From CAZWSX01 sp964636985 (GTDB lineage Bacteria; Planctomycetota; Planctomycetia; Pirellulales; Pirellulaceae), in the NCBI GenBank assembly GCA_964636985.1, contig CAZWSX010000047.1:1-35003 (forward strand): DNA of 35,003 nt. Reading direction: 5' to 3'. The notes beneath the pieces are model-generated. The model was not told the DNA's origin and did no database searches. It was given only the letters and a program-made list of their open reading frames with translations. A program made the position numbers and the translations under genes. This document shows, in pieces, positions 8,047 through 16,909 of this stretch (position 1 is its first letter; every line of letters starts with the position of its first letter).

Positions 8047-8781
8047 ATGTCAGAACTCGTCGACTCTTTGATGAATCAATTGCAGGGACAGCACACGCAG
8101 CAACTGAGCCAGGAATTAGGCACCGATCCCAACAAGACCGAGAGCGCCATTGGCGCATTGTTGCCGGTGATTGTCGCCGCCATGCAGAAAAAAGCGGCCC
8201 AGCCGGGCGGAGCCCAGGACCTGCAAAGCATCCTGGCAAAGATGGCCGGCAGCATGATGGGAGGAGGCCAACCCGCGCCGCCGCAAGGCGGACCCTCCGT
8301 ACGACAAGAAGATGGAATTCCCGATCTTGGCGGGCTGATTGGCAGCATGCTCGGTAATGGTCAAGCACAACCGCAGCCCGGAACGTTGAGGGGCTCTGGC
8401 GGTAGCGATGGCGCTGGAGATGGCACCGGCGATTTGCTCTCCGAAATCTTCGGCGGCCAGAAGCAGCAAAGCCGCGTGACGCAAGGAGTCGGCAAGGCAA
8501 CAGGAATGGATGCAAGCACCGTCGACATTCTGCTCAAAAAGCTTGGGCCCGTCGTGGCCGGTGCTCTCGCCTCGAAAGCGAAGTCGCAAAACATGGACCA
8601 CGACCAGATCGGCGGTTACCTGAATCGCGAGCGCGACGCTGCTCAAAAGAAGAGCGATGCCCATTCGACCTTGATCGGGATGCTTCTCGATCAAGATGGC
8701 GATGGCGATTTCGATGCGACCGACATGATGGCGTTAGGTGCGAAGCTCTTTTTCGGAGGTAAAAAACTCTCTCAGAGTTAG
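8047..8781 (+). CDS. DUF937 domain protein
   Basis: A 244-residue protein from ATG 8047, with AAGGTGA at 8033-8039 (7-base spacing). DUF937 is recognised from the opening MSELVDSLMNQLQG...QLSQELGTDPNKTESAIGALLPVIVAAM and a second repeat-like unit near residues 140-190 (GVGKATGMDASTVDILLKKLGPVVAGALA). A Gly/Pro/Gln-rich linker lies between them. The C-terminus has LLDQDGDGDFDATDMM, an Asp-rich calcium-loop-like motif often seen at the end of this family. There is no signal peptide or membrane segment. The biochemical role of DUF937 is not established. Its stop codon overlaps that of the convergent acyltransferase gene in a shared TTAG. Confidence 0.88.
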   Translation: MSELVDSLMNQLQGQHTQQLSQELGTDPNKTESAIGALLPVIVAAMQKKAAQPGGAQDLQSILAKMAGSMMGGGQPAPPQGGPSVRQEDGIPDLGGLIGSMLGNGQAQPQPGTLRGSGGSDGAGDGTGDLLSEIFGGQKQQSRVTQGVGKATGMDASTVDILLKKLGPVVAGALASKAKSQNMDHDQIGGYLNRERDAAQKKSDAHSTLIGMLLDQDGDGDFDATDMMALGAKLFFGGKKLSQS

Positions 8782-9575
8782 CCCGTCGCGCGCCACACTC
8801 GCAGGGCCACTTCCTTGGGAACGGCATCCTCCGGCGGAGGTGCTACCGCATTGGGATGTCGCACCGTTTTGCGGACCGTTTCCGATCCCGCCACGCGACA
8901 ATTGGTATCAGCCCATCGCTCCGCTTCTTCTGTAATGGTGTTGAGCGTGAGCTCGACACTTTGACGGTGGCATTCCATTTCCTGCGGATCGGCTTGCTCG
9001 GGTATGTAGATCCGTGGCCCAGCCACAGCACGCGCGCTGCTGAACAGTTTGGGAACGGCAAATCGATCCCACGTCTTCAATCGCCACGGATGAGCGTACG
9101 CCAAGCCGACGGGGACGAGGGGAATGCCCAACTTCGCCGCGAGGTAAATAGGCCCCATCGCCAGGCGTCGGCGAGGACCGCGCGGGCCGTCGGGAGTGAT
9201 CGTGAGGTTGGTGTCCTGCCCCAAGTCCATCATTTCGCGGATCGCTGCCGTTCCGCCGCGGGTCGACGAACCACGGACCGTTCCAAAGCCAGCATGTCGG
9301 GCGGCCTCCGCGAGCCAGTCGGCGTCGCGGTGCTGACTCAATAGCATGGCGACGTTGTTGTGCCCGCGCAGATAGAACAAAAACGGAATGTACTCGTGCC
9401 AGAACACGAGGATCACCGGCCCGCGAAACTCGGGACGACTCGGATCGATGCTGAAGTCGTAGTAGTAGGCCTGGTACTCGAGCGTCGACATCCAGCGATA
9501 GACGATCGTCGCCATGGCGAGGCCGCCCGCCTTGGTAAGCCATCCGTTGGCTGCTTGTTTGATAGCGCGAAGCAT
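8778..9575 (-). CDS. DUF374 / lysophospholipid acyltransferase-like protein
   Basis: A 265-residue protein of the DUF374 family, related to PlsC-type acyltransferases that act on lipid or lipid A-like acceptors. Visible family features are an N-terminal hydrophobic stretch, FWHEYIPFL with the candidate catalytic His60, RGSSTRGGTAAIREM (101-115), ITPDGPRGPRRRLAMG (126-141), and the following GIPLVPVGLAY strand. The product is probably attached to the inner membrane, cytoplasmic face. The acceptor is unknown; lipid A or ornithine lipid are possibilities only by analogy. The C-terminal 30 residues are polar and Pro-rich, beyond the usual domain. The ATG at 9573-9575 lacks a good Shine-Dalgarno. 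The stop overlaps the DUF937 stop on the other strand. Confidence 0.85.
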   Translation of the reverse strand: MLRAIKQAANGWLTKAGGLAMATIVYRWMSTLEYQAYYYDFSIDPSRPEFRGPVILVFWHEYIPFLFYLRGHNNVAMLLSQHRDADWLAEAARHAGFGTVRGSSTRGGTAAIREMMDLGQDTNLTITPDGPRGPRRRLAMGPIYLAAKLGIPLVPVGLAYAHPWRLKTWDRFAVPKLFSSARAVAGPRIYIPEQADPQEMECHRQSVELTLNTITEEAERWADTNCRVAGSETVRKTVRHPNAVAPPPEDAVPKEVALRVWRATG

Positions 9576-9666
9576 GGTGTGCCCAATCCGTGGCAGAAAC
9601 AGAACGGCCCCATTCTAAGAATTCGCCGCCATCGAGGCGAGTGAGAACCAGCGAGAAGCGGGGCTG

Positions 9667-10014
9667 CTAGCCGTCCAAATCCAATTGGCTCCCGGCCTGG
9701 CCGGTTGGGTCTTTCGAGCGGGGGCCGTGGTGCTCGTTCGAGATGGTCGACGATTCTTCGGTCGACCCGGCGCCGCGTTGTTTTTTTCCCCCGGGCCATT
9801 CGATGACCCGGCGACCATCGGCGTCGCGATCGCCGGAGGCTTGCTGGTCTTTCGTTTCGTCGATGCCGGCGGCTGCCTCGGCGCTTTTGTCGGCGCTAAC
9901 TTCGCGATGGCGAACGGCGTCTTCGTGTCGAACGCGGTCGGCCTCAACACCGCGAGCTTGAGCGTGCGACGTCGCGGCCAGGCCGCTGGCGATGTGAGTA
10001 GGAATCGAACTCAT
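9667..10014 (-). CDS. Small polar protein of planctomycete type (MSSIPTHIA...)
   Basis: A 115-residue, highly charged protein with no hydrophobic segment and probably intrinsically disordered. The start is well supported: AGGAG (complement of 10023-10027) lies 8 bases before the ATG at 10012-10014, the strongest ribosome site in this part of the window. The N-terminus MSSIPTHIASGLAATSHAQ, the central DRDADGR and the terminal LDLDG are features I recall from a small-protein family in Pirellulales; this is memory, not a search. No function is known. Another minus-strand frame covering much of the same bases (9615-9950) has no ribosome site and was not chosen. The gene is 92 bases upstream of the acyltransferase gene on the same strand. 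Confidence 0.7.
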   Translation of the reverse strand: MSSIPTHIASGLAATSHAQARGVEADRVRHEDAVRHREVSADKSAEAAAGIDETKDQQASGDRDADGRRVIEWPGGKKQRGAGSTEESSTISNEHHGPRSKDPTGQAGSQLDLDG

Positions 10015-10130
10015 GACTAGTTCTCCTCATCTCAAACATACGTTTGGTTCTTATCGCTTGCGTCATGGTGTTGGGCAGTGTCAGGAACGGGTTGTAGGGA
10101 AAAAACAAGTTGTGCATCGACGTATCGAAT

Positions 10131-13100
10131 CTAACGGCGGAAAAGCCCTTGCGTTCGCTTCCATATTCCCGACCCCAAACGCGGGCCGGGAGCAGGTTGC
10201 TCCGCAGGTGGATCGGGTGGCGCGTCGCTTGGCGAGTTGCTGCCGGCTTGTTTATCGAGTTCGGGAAAGAGCCTGGCTAATGTTTCGTTAATCGCCGGGA
10301 ATGCGGTTTTCTTCACCTCGGGCTTGTCGACGCGTCCTTTCATTTCGATCAGCAGGATCGAGGTTCCCGAGTCGCTGAAAGGCCGCCAGATGGCGGAGCG
10401 GATGTCTTCATTTCCCACCTGCGTGTAAAGGCTCACGTCGATGGTTCGCTGCTCGACAAGCAATTGCCCATAGCCTTTCAAGCTAAGCACGTCGCCTGAG
10501 ATGTTGATCCGATCGAAAATGACGTCGTCGCCCGTGAGGTGGAAATCGACGTCGCAGGCGTCGAACGCCGCGGAGTTGGGTTGCCGCGCCGAGAGCAGCT
10601 TGACCACGGCCAGCATCGCGGGGACCTGATACAGATCGGCGTCGCGCATGCTAACCTTGCCGCTTCCTCGCCACGAGTGTTTCCCCCGCGTGGTACCGGT
10701 CATTTTCAATTGGGAAAACACGCGCCCTGTGAACTCGTTATCGGTGCTGCTGAATTCCCGCGAAATAGCCGCCAGGTTGGCTTCCTCCAGGGACAATCCG
10801 AATTGGAACTTGCCATCCTCCCGTAGCGACATTTCGCCGTCGACCAGCGCCATCCCCTCGAAGATCTGCGCCGTCATCCGTCGAGGCTGCCCGCCGCCGG
10901 CTTGATCGCGGTCCGCTTCGGTTCCGATCAGGAATCGATTGGCATCAAGGTGGATGGGGCCTCGCACCTCGGTCACTTGCACTTCCTTGACCATCATCGA
11001 GTCGATGTTGACGTCTCCCTGCGCTTGCCATCGGCCCTTAGTAGCCGCACCCACCAGGCGAATTCCTCCTTGGATGTTGCTGATCGGCAGGGCCGCTTCG
11101 ACCCGCCCGTCTTGCACGTCGAAGTGCAAATCCCATTCGGCCTCGATGGGTCCTTGCGAGGCGCCAAGGCGTTTGACAGTCGCGTTGCCGTCGACACCCA
11201 CCTTGCCGAGCAGTTTGGCTTGCGACATCGCGCGGCCGGCATCGGTTGGCAAGGCGTAAAGCAGTTCGTGATCGATTTCGAGTTGAGACGCCGTGATCTT
11301 ATCGAGTCGGACCGTCCATCCCTCTTCACCGCCGACGCGGCAATCCCCTTCCACGCCAATGGTGGTCCGTCCGTGAGTCGCTTCAATGTCCTTGAACGTC
11401 AGCACGCCTTGCGAGTAATGGACCTGCCCGCGGTGGATTGCCATGTTGTAGGGAAACCACGTTGGCCGAACTTGGATCGGGTCCGGATCGTTCGACGAAC
11501 GGGGCGTGGTTTTGTAGGCGTCGACATCAAGAGTGACGTCCTTTTCGCCTGGCCGCCAGCGAAGTTTCGTGCGCAGAAGATCGATGTGACCTTGAGGATT
11601 GAAGTCTTTCCAAAGCTGCTGCCCGCTGTGCGTAAGGGCCTGGTTCAATTCAGGCTCAAACACCAGATTGGTAACGGTGAAATCGAGATCCAGCAACTGG
11701 TCCCCAGCGCCACGAATCGCTTGCTTGAGCGCGGCTGGCGAAGGACCAAATCGTCCCCGGCACTCAATCCGCGCACTATCGTTGCTGCCAGTCAACTTAT
11801 CGATGGTCCACACGCCGTCGACCACGCGGAACTTTCCGCAGACGTTTTGGACCGGGTAGTGGAAATTGAGATAACAAATCTGACAGTTGACCAGTTCCAC
11901 GTCGTAATCGGTGGAAACTTTACCGCTTTCGGACCGCTCGATTCGCCCTTCTAGCTTGGCATGGCCGCGCGGCTCGAAACGGCGGATCACATCTTGCGGC
12001 GCCGGCTTGAAAGCAGAGATCAGTCGTTCGTCGATGGGGATGGGCTCGGTGGCGTGAATCTCTCCCCACCCATGCCAATCCGGCCCTGGATGATCGATCT
12101 CCCCTTCGAACGAAATCGGAACGCCGCTGGATTGCGCCGAACCGACAATCATGAGCCGATCGTCGGCGAGTTCCAGTTCTGCTTCGCCGTCGCGCACCAG
12201 ATAGGGGAAGTCGCGGTACGCAAACGAGAGGTTGGTCGCCTTGAGTTTTCCTTCGGGTTTCCACGTCTCGCCGTCGAATACGAGGCTCCAATCGCCCGAA
12301 AAGGTTCCCACCGGGCTAAACACCTTCCACATTCGCACCGATTTTTCTGGAAGCGCGTTGACGAGGCTTTCCGTCCACGACAGCCCATCGGTATGCAGAT
12401 CGATCCGGAACGGTGAATCGGGCGCGTAACCTTCAGAGGTGATCTTCGCTCGGAAATCGGCCGAGCCAAAGCGCGCCGATGCGTTCGTGATCTGAACTCC
12501 CTTTTCAGTCGCCAAAAAGTCGGCCGCGATGTCGGTGATCGGATAGGGCAACTTGGCATGAGCGACGCGGGCGTCCGACACCTTGCCTTTCACTTTGAAC
12601 TGGGGAGATTCGCCTGGCGCCACCACATTGTGCACACGCCAGGTACACGACACCCAGCCGTGGACGACTGGCAAATCTTTTAGTTCATCGGCAATGTCTC
12701 GCGGCAGCCCGTCCAAAAGCTTGGGGCCAATGTCGAGATCGACGATGTCTCCCTCGATATGGAACATGCCGCGCCGAGGGTCGAAAGCACCTCGTACTTC
12801 GACTCGTTGGACGTGATCGCCCGAGATGGTGCCGCTCACTTGCAAGGGGGGCCGAATGTTCCGCCCTTTGCTGTCGCGCAAGTCGGCGGGCAGTCCTACG
12901 GCCTCCGCCAGGCGCGCGTCCTCGTGAAGATCGAATCGCAAGTCGCGCAAATTGATGGGAGGCCGATTTCCCTGGCTGTGGTCGATGATGCGGATGTTTC
13001 CGCCAATCACAGTGACGGGCGGAACGCGTCCTCCCGAGGAAGGAACCGGGAACAAGTGCCGCACGTTCCAAAAGCCCGATTCGAACCGCTCGGCGTTAAT

Positions 13101-13502
13101 GTTGACTTGATGAACCACTATTCTCGTGATTTGCGGCGGTTGCGTGAGAAAGTGGGTCAGGTCCGTTTCGCACTCGGCCAACAAGTCCTCGATGTAAATC
13201 ATCGGAGATTTGCCGTCTTGGTGGTCGGCATGGGCAATCGTCAGACCACGGATTTCGATCCCTCGTCCCGGGACCCGCCGCGCCGACTTCACCGAGACCT
13301 TCAGGCCGTGGTAATGATCGCGAAACTTGGCTTCGATGCGGCTGCGGATCTCTTCATCGAGCCGATCGTACGCGAGGTAGCGAATCCCCAAGTAAGTAAG
13401 GACGACAATCGCGACAAAGCCAATAAATCGCCCCAGCCAGGAACCACCGCGCCGTTCGCCCGGAAGTGCGTGGTCGTGCGGATGTCGTTCGCGGTTGCTC
13501 AT
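10131..13502 (-). CDS. Large AsmA-like / TamB-related envelope protein
   Basis: A 1,123-residue protein with an N-terminal cytoplasmic tail (about 1-22), one transmembrane helix (about 23-43) and a very long periplasmic beta-rich body, the plan of AsmA-like proteins that bridge the envelope and are implicated in phospholipid transport. Early in the body, VSVKSARRVPGRGIEIRGLTI and similar strand repeats match the AsmA/chorein-like start. The C-terminal part (about 900-1070) has the AsmA C-terminal pattern: REFSSTDNEFTGRVFSQLKMTG, GSGKVSMRDADLYQVPAMLAVVKLLS, FHLTGDDVIFDRINISGDVLSLKGYG. The last 50 residues are Pro-rich. Its ATGA start overlaps the stop of the upstream glycosyltransferase gene, indicating translational coupling. 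The exact cargo is unknown. Confidence 0.88.
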   Translation of the reverse strand: MSNRERHPHDHALPGERRGGSWLGRFIGFVAIVVLTYLGIRYLAYDRLDEEIRSRIEAKFRDHYHGLKVSVKSARRVPGRGIEIRGLTIAHADHQDGKSPMIYIEDLLAECETDLTHFLTQPPQITRIVVHQVNINAERFESGFWNVRHLFPVPSSGGRVPPVTVIGGNIRIIDHSQGNRPPINLRDLRFDLHEDARLAEAVGLPADLRDSKGRNIRPPLQVSGTISGDHVQRVEVRGAFDPRRGMFHIEGDIVDLDIGPKLLDGLPRDIADELKDLPVVHGWVSCTWRVHNVVAPGESPQFKVKGKVSDARVAHAKLPYPITDIAADFLATEKGVQITNASARFGSADFRAKITSEGYAPDSPFRIDLHTDGLSWTESLVNALPEKSVRMWKVFSPVGTFSGDWSLVFDGETWKPEGKLKATNLSFAYRDFPYLVRDGEAELELADDRLMIVGSAQSSGVPISFEGEIDHPGPDWHGWGEIHATEPIPIDERLISAFKPAPQDVIRRFEPRGHAKLEGRIERSESGKVSTDYDVELVNCQICYLNFHYPVQNVCGKFRVVDGVWTIDKLTGSNDSARIECRGRFGPSPAALKQAIRGAGDQLLDLDFTVTNLVFEPELNQALTHSGQQLWKDFNPQGHIDLLRTKLRWRPGEKDVTLDVDAYKTTPRSSNDPDPIQVRPTWFPYNMAIHRGQVHYSQGVLTFKDIEATHGRTTIGVEGDCRVGGEEGWTVRLDKITASQLEIDHELLYALPTDAGRAMSQAKLLGKVGVDGNATVKRLGASQGPIEAEWDLHFDVQDGRVEAALPISNIQGGIRLVGAATKGRWQAQGDVNIDSMMVKEVQVTEVRGPIHLDANRFLIGTEADRDQAGGGQPRRMTAQIFEGMALVDGEMSLREDGKFQFGLSLEEANLAAISREFSSTDNEFTGRVFSQLKMTGTTRGKHSWRGSGKVSMRDADLYQVPAMLAVVKLLSARQPNSAAFDACDVDFHLTGDDVIFDRINISGDVLSLKGYGQLLVEQRTIDVSLYTQVGNEDIRSAIWRPFSDSGTSILLIEMKGRVDKPEVKKTAFPAINETLARLFPELDKQAGSNSPSDAPPDPPAEQPAPGPRLGSGIWKRTQGLFRR

Positions 13503-14770
13503 CGGGAGGAGGCCTCCCGCTTTACTGGGACAGAATCAAACCACGACGCGACGGCGGCAGCTGCCAGCACCGCCACAACGAGCATCGCGGGCTGACGATA
13601 CCGCAAAGAACTTACGAAAACGACGTGCAGTGCCGTGAAATAAATCGCGGGGACAACGCATAACCAGGCCAAGGGCTGACTGCGAAACCGAATCAACCCC
13701 CAAACACCGAGCACCAGAATGGGAACATATGTTGCGGCTGTGAGCCATTGCAGCATCCCGCCGCCAAATTCGGCGGCGTTCGGCCAAGGGCTCCAAATTC
13801 GCAGAAACTTGATACCAACGAGTTCGAGCACCCGGCCGGGATTTTGTGTTGCCCAGGCGACGGCGGCATCCTTCATCGACTTGTCGAGCCGCGATTCAAA
13901 CGTTCCCTTGAGAGGGGCTGTCGATTGAGCATCAAGCTCTCGTTGTTTCTCGACAAACGCCGGGACAAAGCGCATGTCGCTGCCGCCACTGGCATCGGGG
14001 TTGATGCCATCGTAGAGGCTCGCGCCAACCTGGAGCGTGGTCGGAACAAACTCACCCGCCACGATCGCATTGCGAATCCACCACGGCGACATTCCAACAG
14101 CCAGGCCGATGACCATCACGCCCACGAGCTTCGCATGCCGAGCCCACGGCCGAAACCAAAGGCAACTCAGCACCGCCGCGAATGGAATGAATAACAAGTA
14201 GCTCGGACGCATCAGCGTTGCGGCAGCCGCCACGAAACCAGCGGCAAGGGCGAGCGCGAACGATCGCTTCTCCGCTTGCCAGGCAGCGCTCCATAGCCAC
14301 AAATGCGCAAGCATCAATGGACAAAACGGCGCTTCACTCAACGCGAACACGCTTAGCGAGACGGCACCGATGTCGATGGCAACAAGTACGCCGGCAAGGA
14401 TCGCGGCGCGGTCATCGAAGATTTGTCGGGCCAGCCCCATCACCAACGCGACGGCCGAAACTCCTAGCGCAACCCCCAACCCGCGCAGCCACCAGCGTGG
14501 TGGATTATTCTCTTCAAGCCAATAGCCTGGGGCAATTAAAACTGGATAGCCGGGCGTTCGGAAAATTTTTCCATCGGCGCCAAACTCAAAAGGCTTACCA
14601 TCGGCAAGCTGCTTCGCCAGGTAACAATAGCTCTCGCTGTCTGGAAAATCGAACGCTTGATTCTGCCTTGATAATCGCTGCTCCCACCAAACAGCGGCGC
14701 CCAAACGGACCACCAGCGCGAGCACCAACACGGCGCAAAAGCACTGGCGGAAGTTAAGGTGAGACAACAT
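13499..14770 (-). CDS. Membrane glycosyltransferase, GT39/ArnT-like (dolichyl/polyprenyl-phosphate sugar type)
   Basis: A 423-residue polytopic membrane protein with roughly 9-10 hydrophobic helices. The N-terminal helix (FCAVLVLALVVRLGAAVWW) is followed by a short loop with acidic residues, FPDSESYCYLAKQLADGKPF (D44 and E46), as in GT39/GT83 enzymes that move a sugar from a polyprenyl-phosphate donor on the outer face of the inner membrane. The FRTPGYPVLIAPGYWL segment is also typical of this superfamily. The length is shorter than full ArnT because the large C-terminal periplasmic domain is missing, which is common in PMT_2-type proteins. The stop codon overlaps the AsmA-like start (ATGA), so the two envelope genes form an operon. 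The sugar and acceptor are unknown. Confidence 0.85.
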   Translation of the reverse strand: MLSHLNFRQCFCAVLVLALVVRLGAAVWWEQRLSRQNQAFDFPDSESYCYLAKQLADGKPFEFGADGKIFRTPGYPVLIAPGYWLEENNPPRWWLRGLGVALGVSAVALVMGLARQIFDDRAAILAGVLVAIDIGAVSLSVFALSEAPFCPLMLAHLWLWSAAWQAEKRSFALALAAGFVAAAATLMRPSYLLFIPFAAVLSCLWFRPWARHAKLVGVMVIGLAVGMSPWWIRNAIVAGEFVPTTLQVGASLYDGINPDASGGSDMRFVPAFVEKQRELDAQSTAPLKGTFESRLDKSMKDAAVAWATQNPGRVLELVGIKFLRIWSPWPNAAEFGGGMLQWLTAATYVPILVLGVWGLIRFRSQPLAWLCVVPAIYFTALHVVFVSSLRYRQPAMLVVAVLAAAAVASWFDSVPVKREASSR

Positions 14771-14917
14771 GAAGGGAAGTCGTGTCGGCGCGCAGCATCT
14801 GTAAGTTGAGAAAAACTCGCCGCGAAGAATACGAATGCGGAGAAATCACGGCAAGATTGGCCACAAAAAGACGGCCGCTAGCTACGAGCGTACTCGAAAG
14901 CACCGCTAGCAATAAAA

Positions 14918-14942
14918 GACGCTCCCAAAAATTGGGAGCGTC
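14918..14942 (-). terminator. Rho-independent terminator of the MFS gene
   Basis: Perfect 11-bp inverted repeat GACGCTCCCAA / TTGGGAGCGTC with a 3-base loop. On the minus strand it is followed by TTTTATT. It starts 44 bases after the MFS stop codon, in the right orientation. Confidence 0.85.
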
Positions 14943-14985
14943 ATCTGAGCCGGACTAACTGGGATTTAGGGCCTCAAGTGAGGCC

Positions 14986-16629
14986 TTAAGCCTCTGTCAT
15001 GTGTTTCGCTGCTTCCTCATGCCCGTCGATATTGAGCGGCTTGTATCCACCAATCGACGCGAAATACGCTAGCAAACCGAGGTAAATCAGCGCCATCGTG
15101 GCGGGGATCACCGAGTCCGCATTGAGCGTACGACGGTCGCCTGTTTGGTCGGCCTCGATGATTGCCTTCTGTTCATCCGTACGATCCGCGACCGCAACCT
15201 TCTTAATCGGCGAGATCTTAGACCCGTCCAAGCCATGGACCTCGGGGAACATGAGGAACTTACTGGGGGTTTCATTCTTGACCGACTCATACGCCGTGGG
15301 GGCCTTTTGCTCCAGCGCCTTAGCCGCGAAGTAGTCCTTCGCATAACCAAGTCCAGGCGACCCGATCAAACCGGCCGACATCATCCCGATGCCACCCATG
15401 ATGCTCATGGCCACGGCACCCGTTCGCGGGAAGCGGTCGCCCACCACAGCCAACATGGTCGGCCAGAAGAATGTTTTGCCGACGCCGTAAATGGCGAGTG
15501 CACCAAGCGCCACACCGAAACCGCTGATCGCACTCGCGGCATTCAAGCCGATGCAGGCGAGAATCGCACACGTTAGCAAGATCCCGATCGGCGAAAGCTT
15601 CAAGTTCTTTTCGATGAAGTCCGAGCAGAACCGCAAGATGAACATCAAGGTCGACGTGAAGACGAACAAGATCTTGCCTTGCTCAGGTGACAAAATGTTA
15701 CCCGTGATATTTTGAATCCAGCCGTCCGTGCCCAACTCGACAGCACCTACCAACGCGTGGGTGATGAACAACACGAACAACAAGAGCGAACCAATCGACC
15801 AACCGCTCATGTTGCTGAACAAGCCCCAGACCACGACGCCAACGCCGACGGAAGCGTAGGTCCACGTGTCGCTCTTAAAGAAGCTATTGGCGGTAAACCC
15901 GAACAGCAATTCGCCCAAACCATCCTTCACAAACAGGGCCAACACCACGCCAATCACAGCCGACCCAAGGATGCCGACATCCTGGAACATCGACGAGAGC
16001 GAGAGACCTTTTTCCGAGGCTTCGGACTTGGGGAACCGCTGGCCGAAGAACATGGCGCCGTAAATGATCGTCGGGACGACGAACAACGCAAGTTGTTCGC
16101 GCCAGCCCAGCTTCAACAAGTCGCCCATCACATAACCCGCAAAGCCGCCAAGCATCAAACCCAAGGGCCAACTGGCGTGCAGGATGTTCAGATAGTGGGT
16201 GCGGTTTTGTGGGAAAACGGTGGCGACAAGCGGATTGGCCACGGCTTCCAAACATCCATTTGCCAGTGCGAACAAAAACGTACTGGTCCAAAGCAAGGCG
16301 AACGCGGTTTCGGTGGCCATCTTGTCGCCCACCAAGAAGGCGGTGGCTGCGGACGACAGGTGCAGGAAGAAAGCCGCGACAATGAGTTTGCCATAGCCAA
16401 TTTTGTCGACGATGATTCCACCGCCGATAATCGCAAAGCAAAAACCGGTCATACCCGCACCGCTGATCAGACCGATCTGAACGTTGGTGAAGCGGAATGT
16501 CTCTTTCCAAATGTCAAAGACTTGACCGCGAATCGCGAAGCCCACCCCCGCCGCAAGAATCGACATGAAGCCGGCCCACAACAAAATCTGGGCGTTGTAC
16601 GTCGGTTGCTCCGACTTTCCGTTACTCAT
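14986..16629 (-). CDS. MFS transporter, probable sugar/FucP-like permease
   Basis: A 547-residue major facilitator protein from ATG 16627-16629; an upstream in-frame start would add 30 unlikely residues. The first helix (YNAQILLWAGFMSILAAGVGFAIRG) and the GGGIIVDKIGYGKLIVAAFF loop between helices 2 and 3 (GxxxDxxGxxx type) fit MFS. About 12 helices are predicted. FALANGCLEAVANPLVATVFP and HASWPLGLMLGG resemble the NGCLE...NPL / H(A/G)xxxLG signatures of FucP-type sugar:proton symporters, so a sugar substrate is plausible. Between the last two helices is an unusual hydrophilic insertion of about 70 residues (KDYFAAKALEQKAPTAYESV through TLNADSVIP). It is followed by a proper terminator and is probably a single-gene unit. 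The substrate is inferred, not shown. Confidence 0.85.
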   Translation of the reverse strand: MSNGKSEQPTYNAQILLWAGFMSILAAGVGFAIRGQVFDIWKETFRFTNVQIGLISGAGMTGFCFAIIGGGIIVDKIGYGKLIVAAFFLHLSSAATAFLVGDKMATETAFALLWTSTFLFALANGCLEAVANPLVATVFPQNRTHYLNILHASWPLGLMLGGFAGYVMGDLLKLGWREQLALFVVPTIIYGAMFFGQRFPKSEASEKGLSLSSMFQDVGILGSAVIGVVLALFVKDGLGELLFGFTANSFFKSDTWTYASVGVGVVVWGLFSNMSGWSIGSLLLFVLFITHALVGAVELGTDGWIQNITGNILSPEQGKILFVFTSTLMFILRFCSDFIEKNLKLSPIGILLTCAILACIGLNAASAISGFGVALGALAIYGVGKTFFWPTMLAVVGDRFPRTGAVAMSIMGGIGMMSAGLIGSPGLGYAKDYFAAKALEQKAPTAYESVKNETPSKFLMFPEVHGLDGSKISPIKKVAVADRTDEQKAIIEADQTGDRRTLNADSVIPATMALIYLGLLAYFASIGGYKPLNIDGHEEAAKHMTEA

Positions 16630-16909
16630 GAGAGGCACACCAGTAAGGCGAAAAAGGTAGGGTCGACCGGGCCGGCCGTTCCAGACGCAGCCGCAGTCAA
16701 GATTGGGGTAACCGCCCAAGGTTATCTAGCCCAGCGTCCAGATTCCAGCCCCGCCGCCTAGTTTTGCGGTGCGAATTTTTCGGTTCGCTTCGAAAACACC
16801 TTACCCCGCAAGAAAGGCCGCCAAGTCTTCACCGAGCGGCAAGCTCTTCCCGTTTTGCCTAGGTGCACGCAGGCGAGGGCGATGGGTGCGGTGGCTGTTC
16901 GTGTTGCTT

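Noticed and set aside
9990..10020. tRNA T-arm-like sequence (GAGTTCGATTCCTACTC) on the minus strand
   Set aside because: No acceptor stem, D-arm or anticodon arm is nearby; the bases are the first codons (MSSIPT) of the small polar protein.
10902..11954. A 350-codon plus-strand frame opposite the AsmA-like gene
   Set aside because: It is antisense to a coherent 1,123-residue protein and has no ribosome site or recognisable motif.
15712..16761. A 349-codon plus-strand frame opposite the MFS gene
   Set aside because: Composition is rich in His, Gln and Arg with no fold-like pattern, and the minus strand encodes a clear 12-helix transporter.
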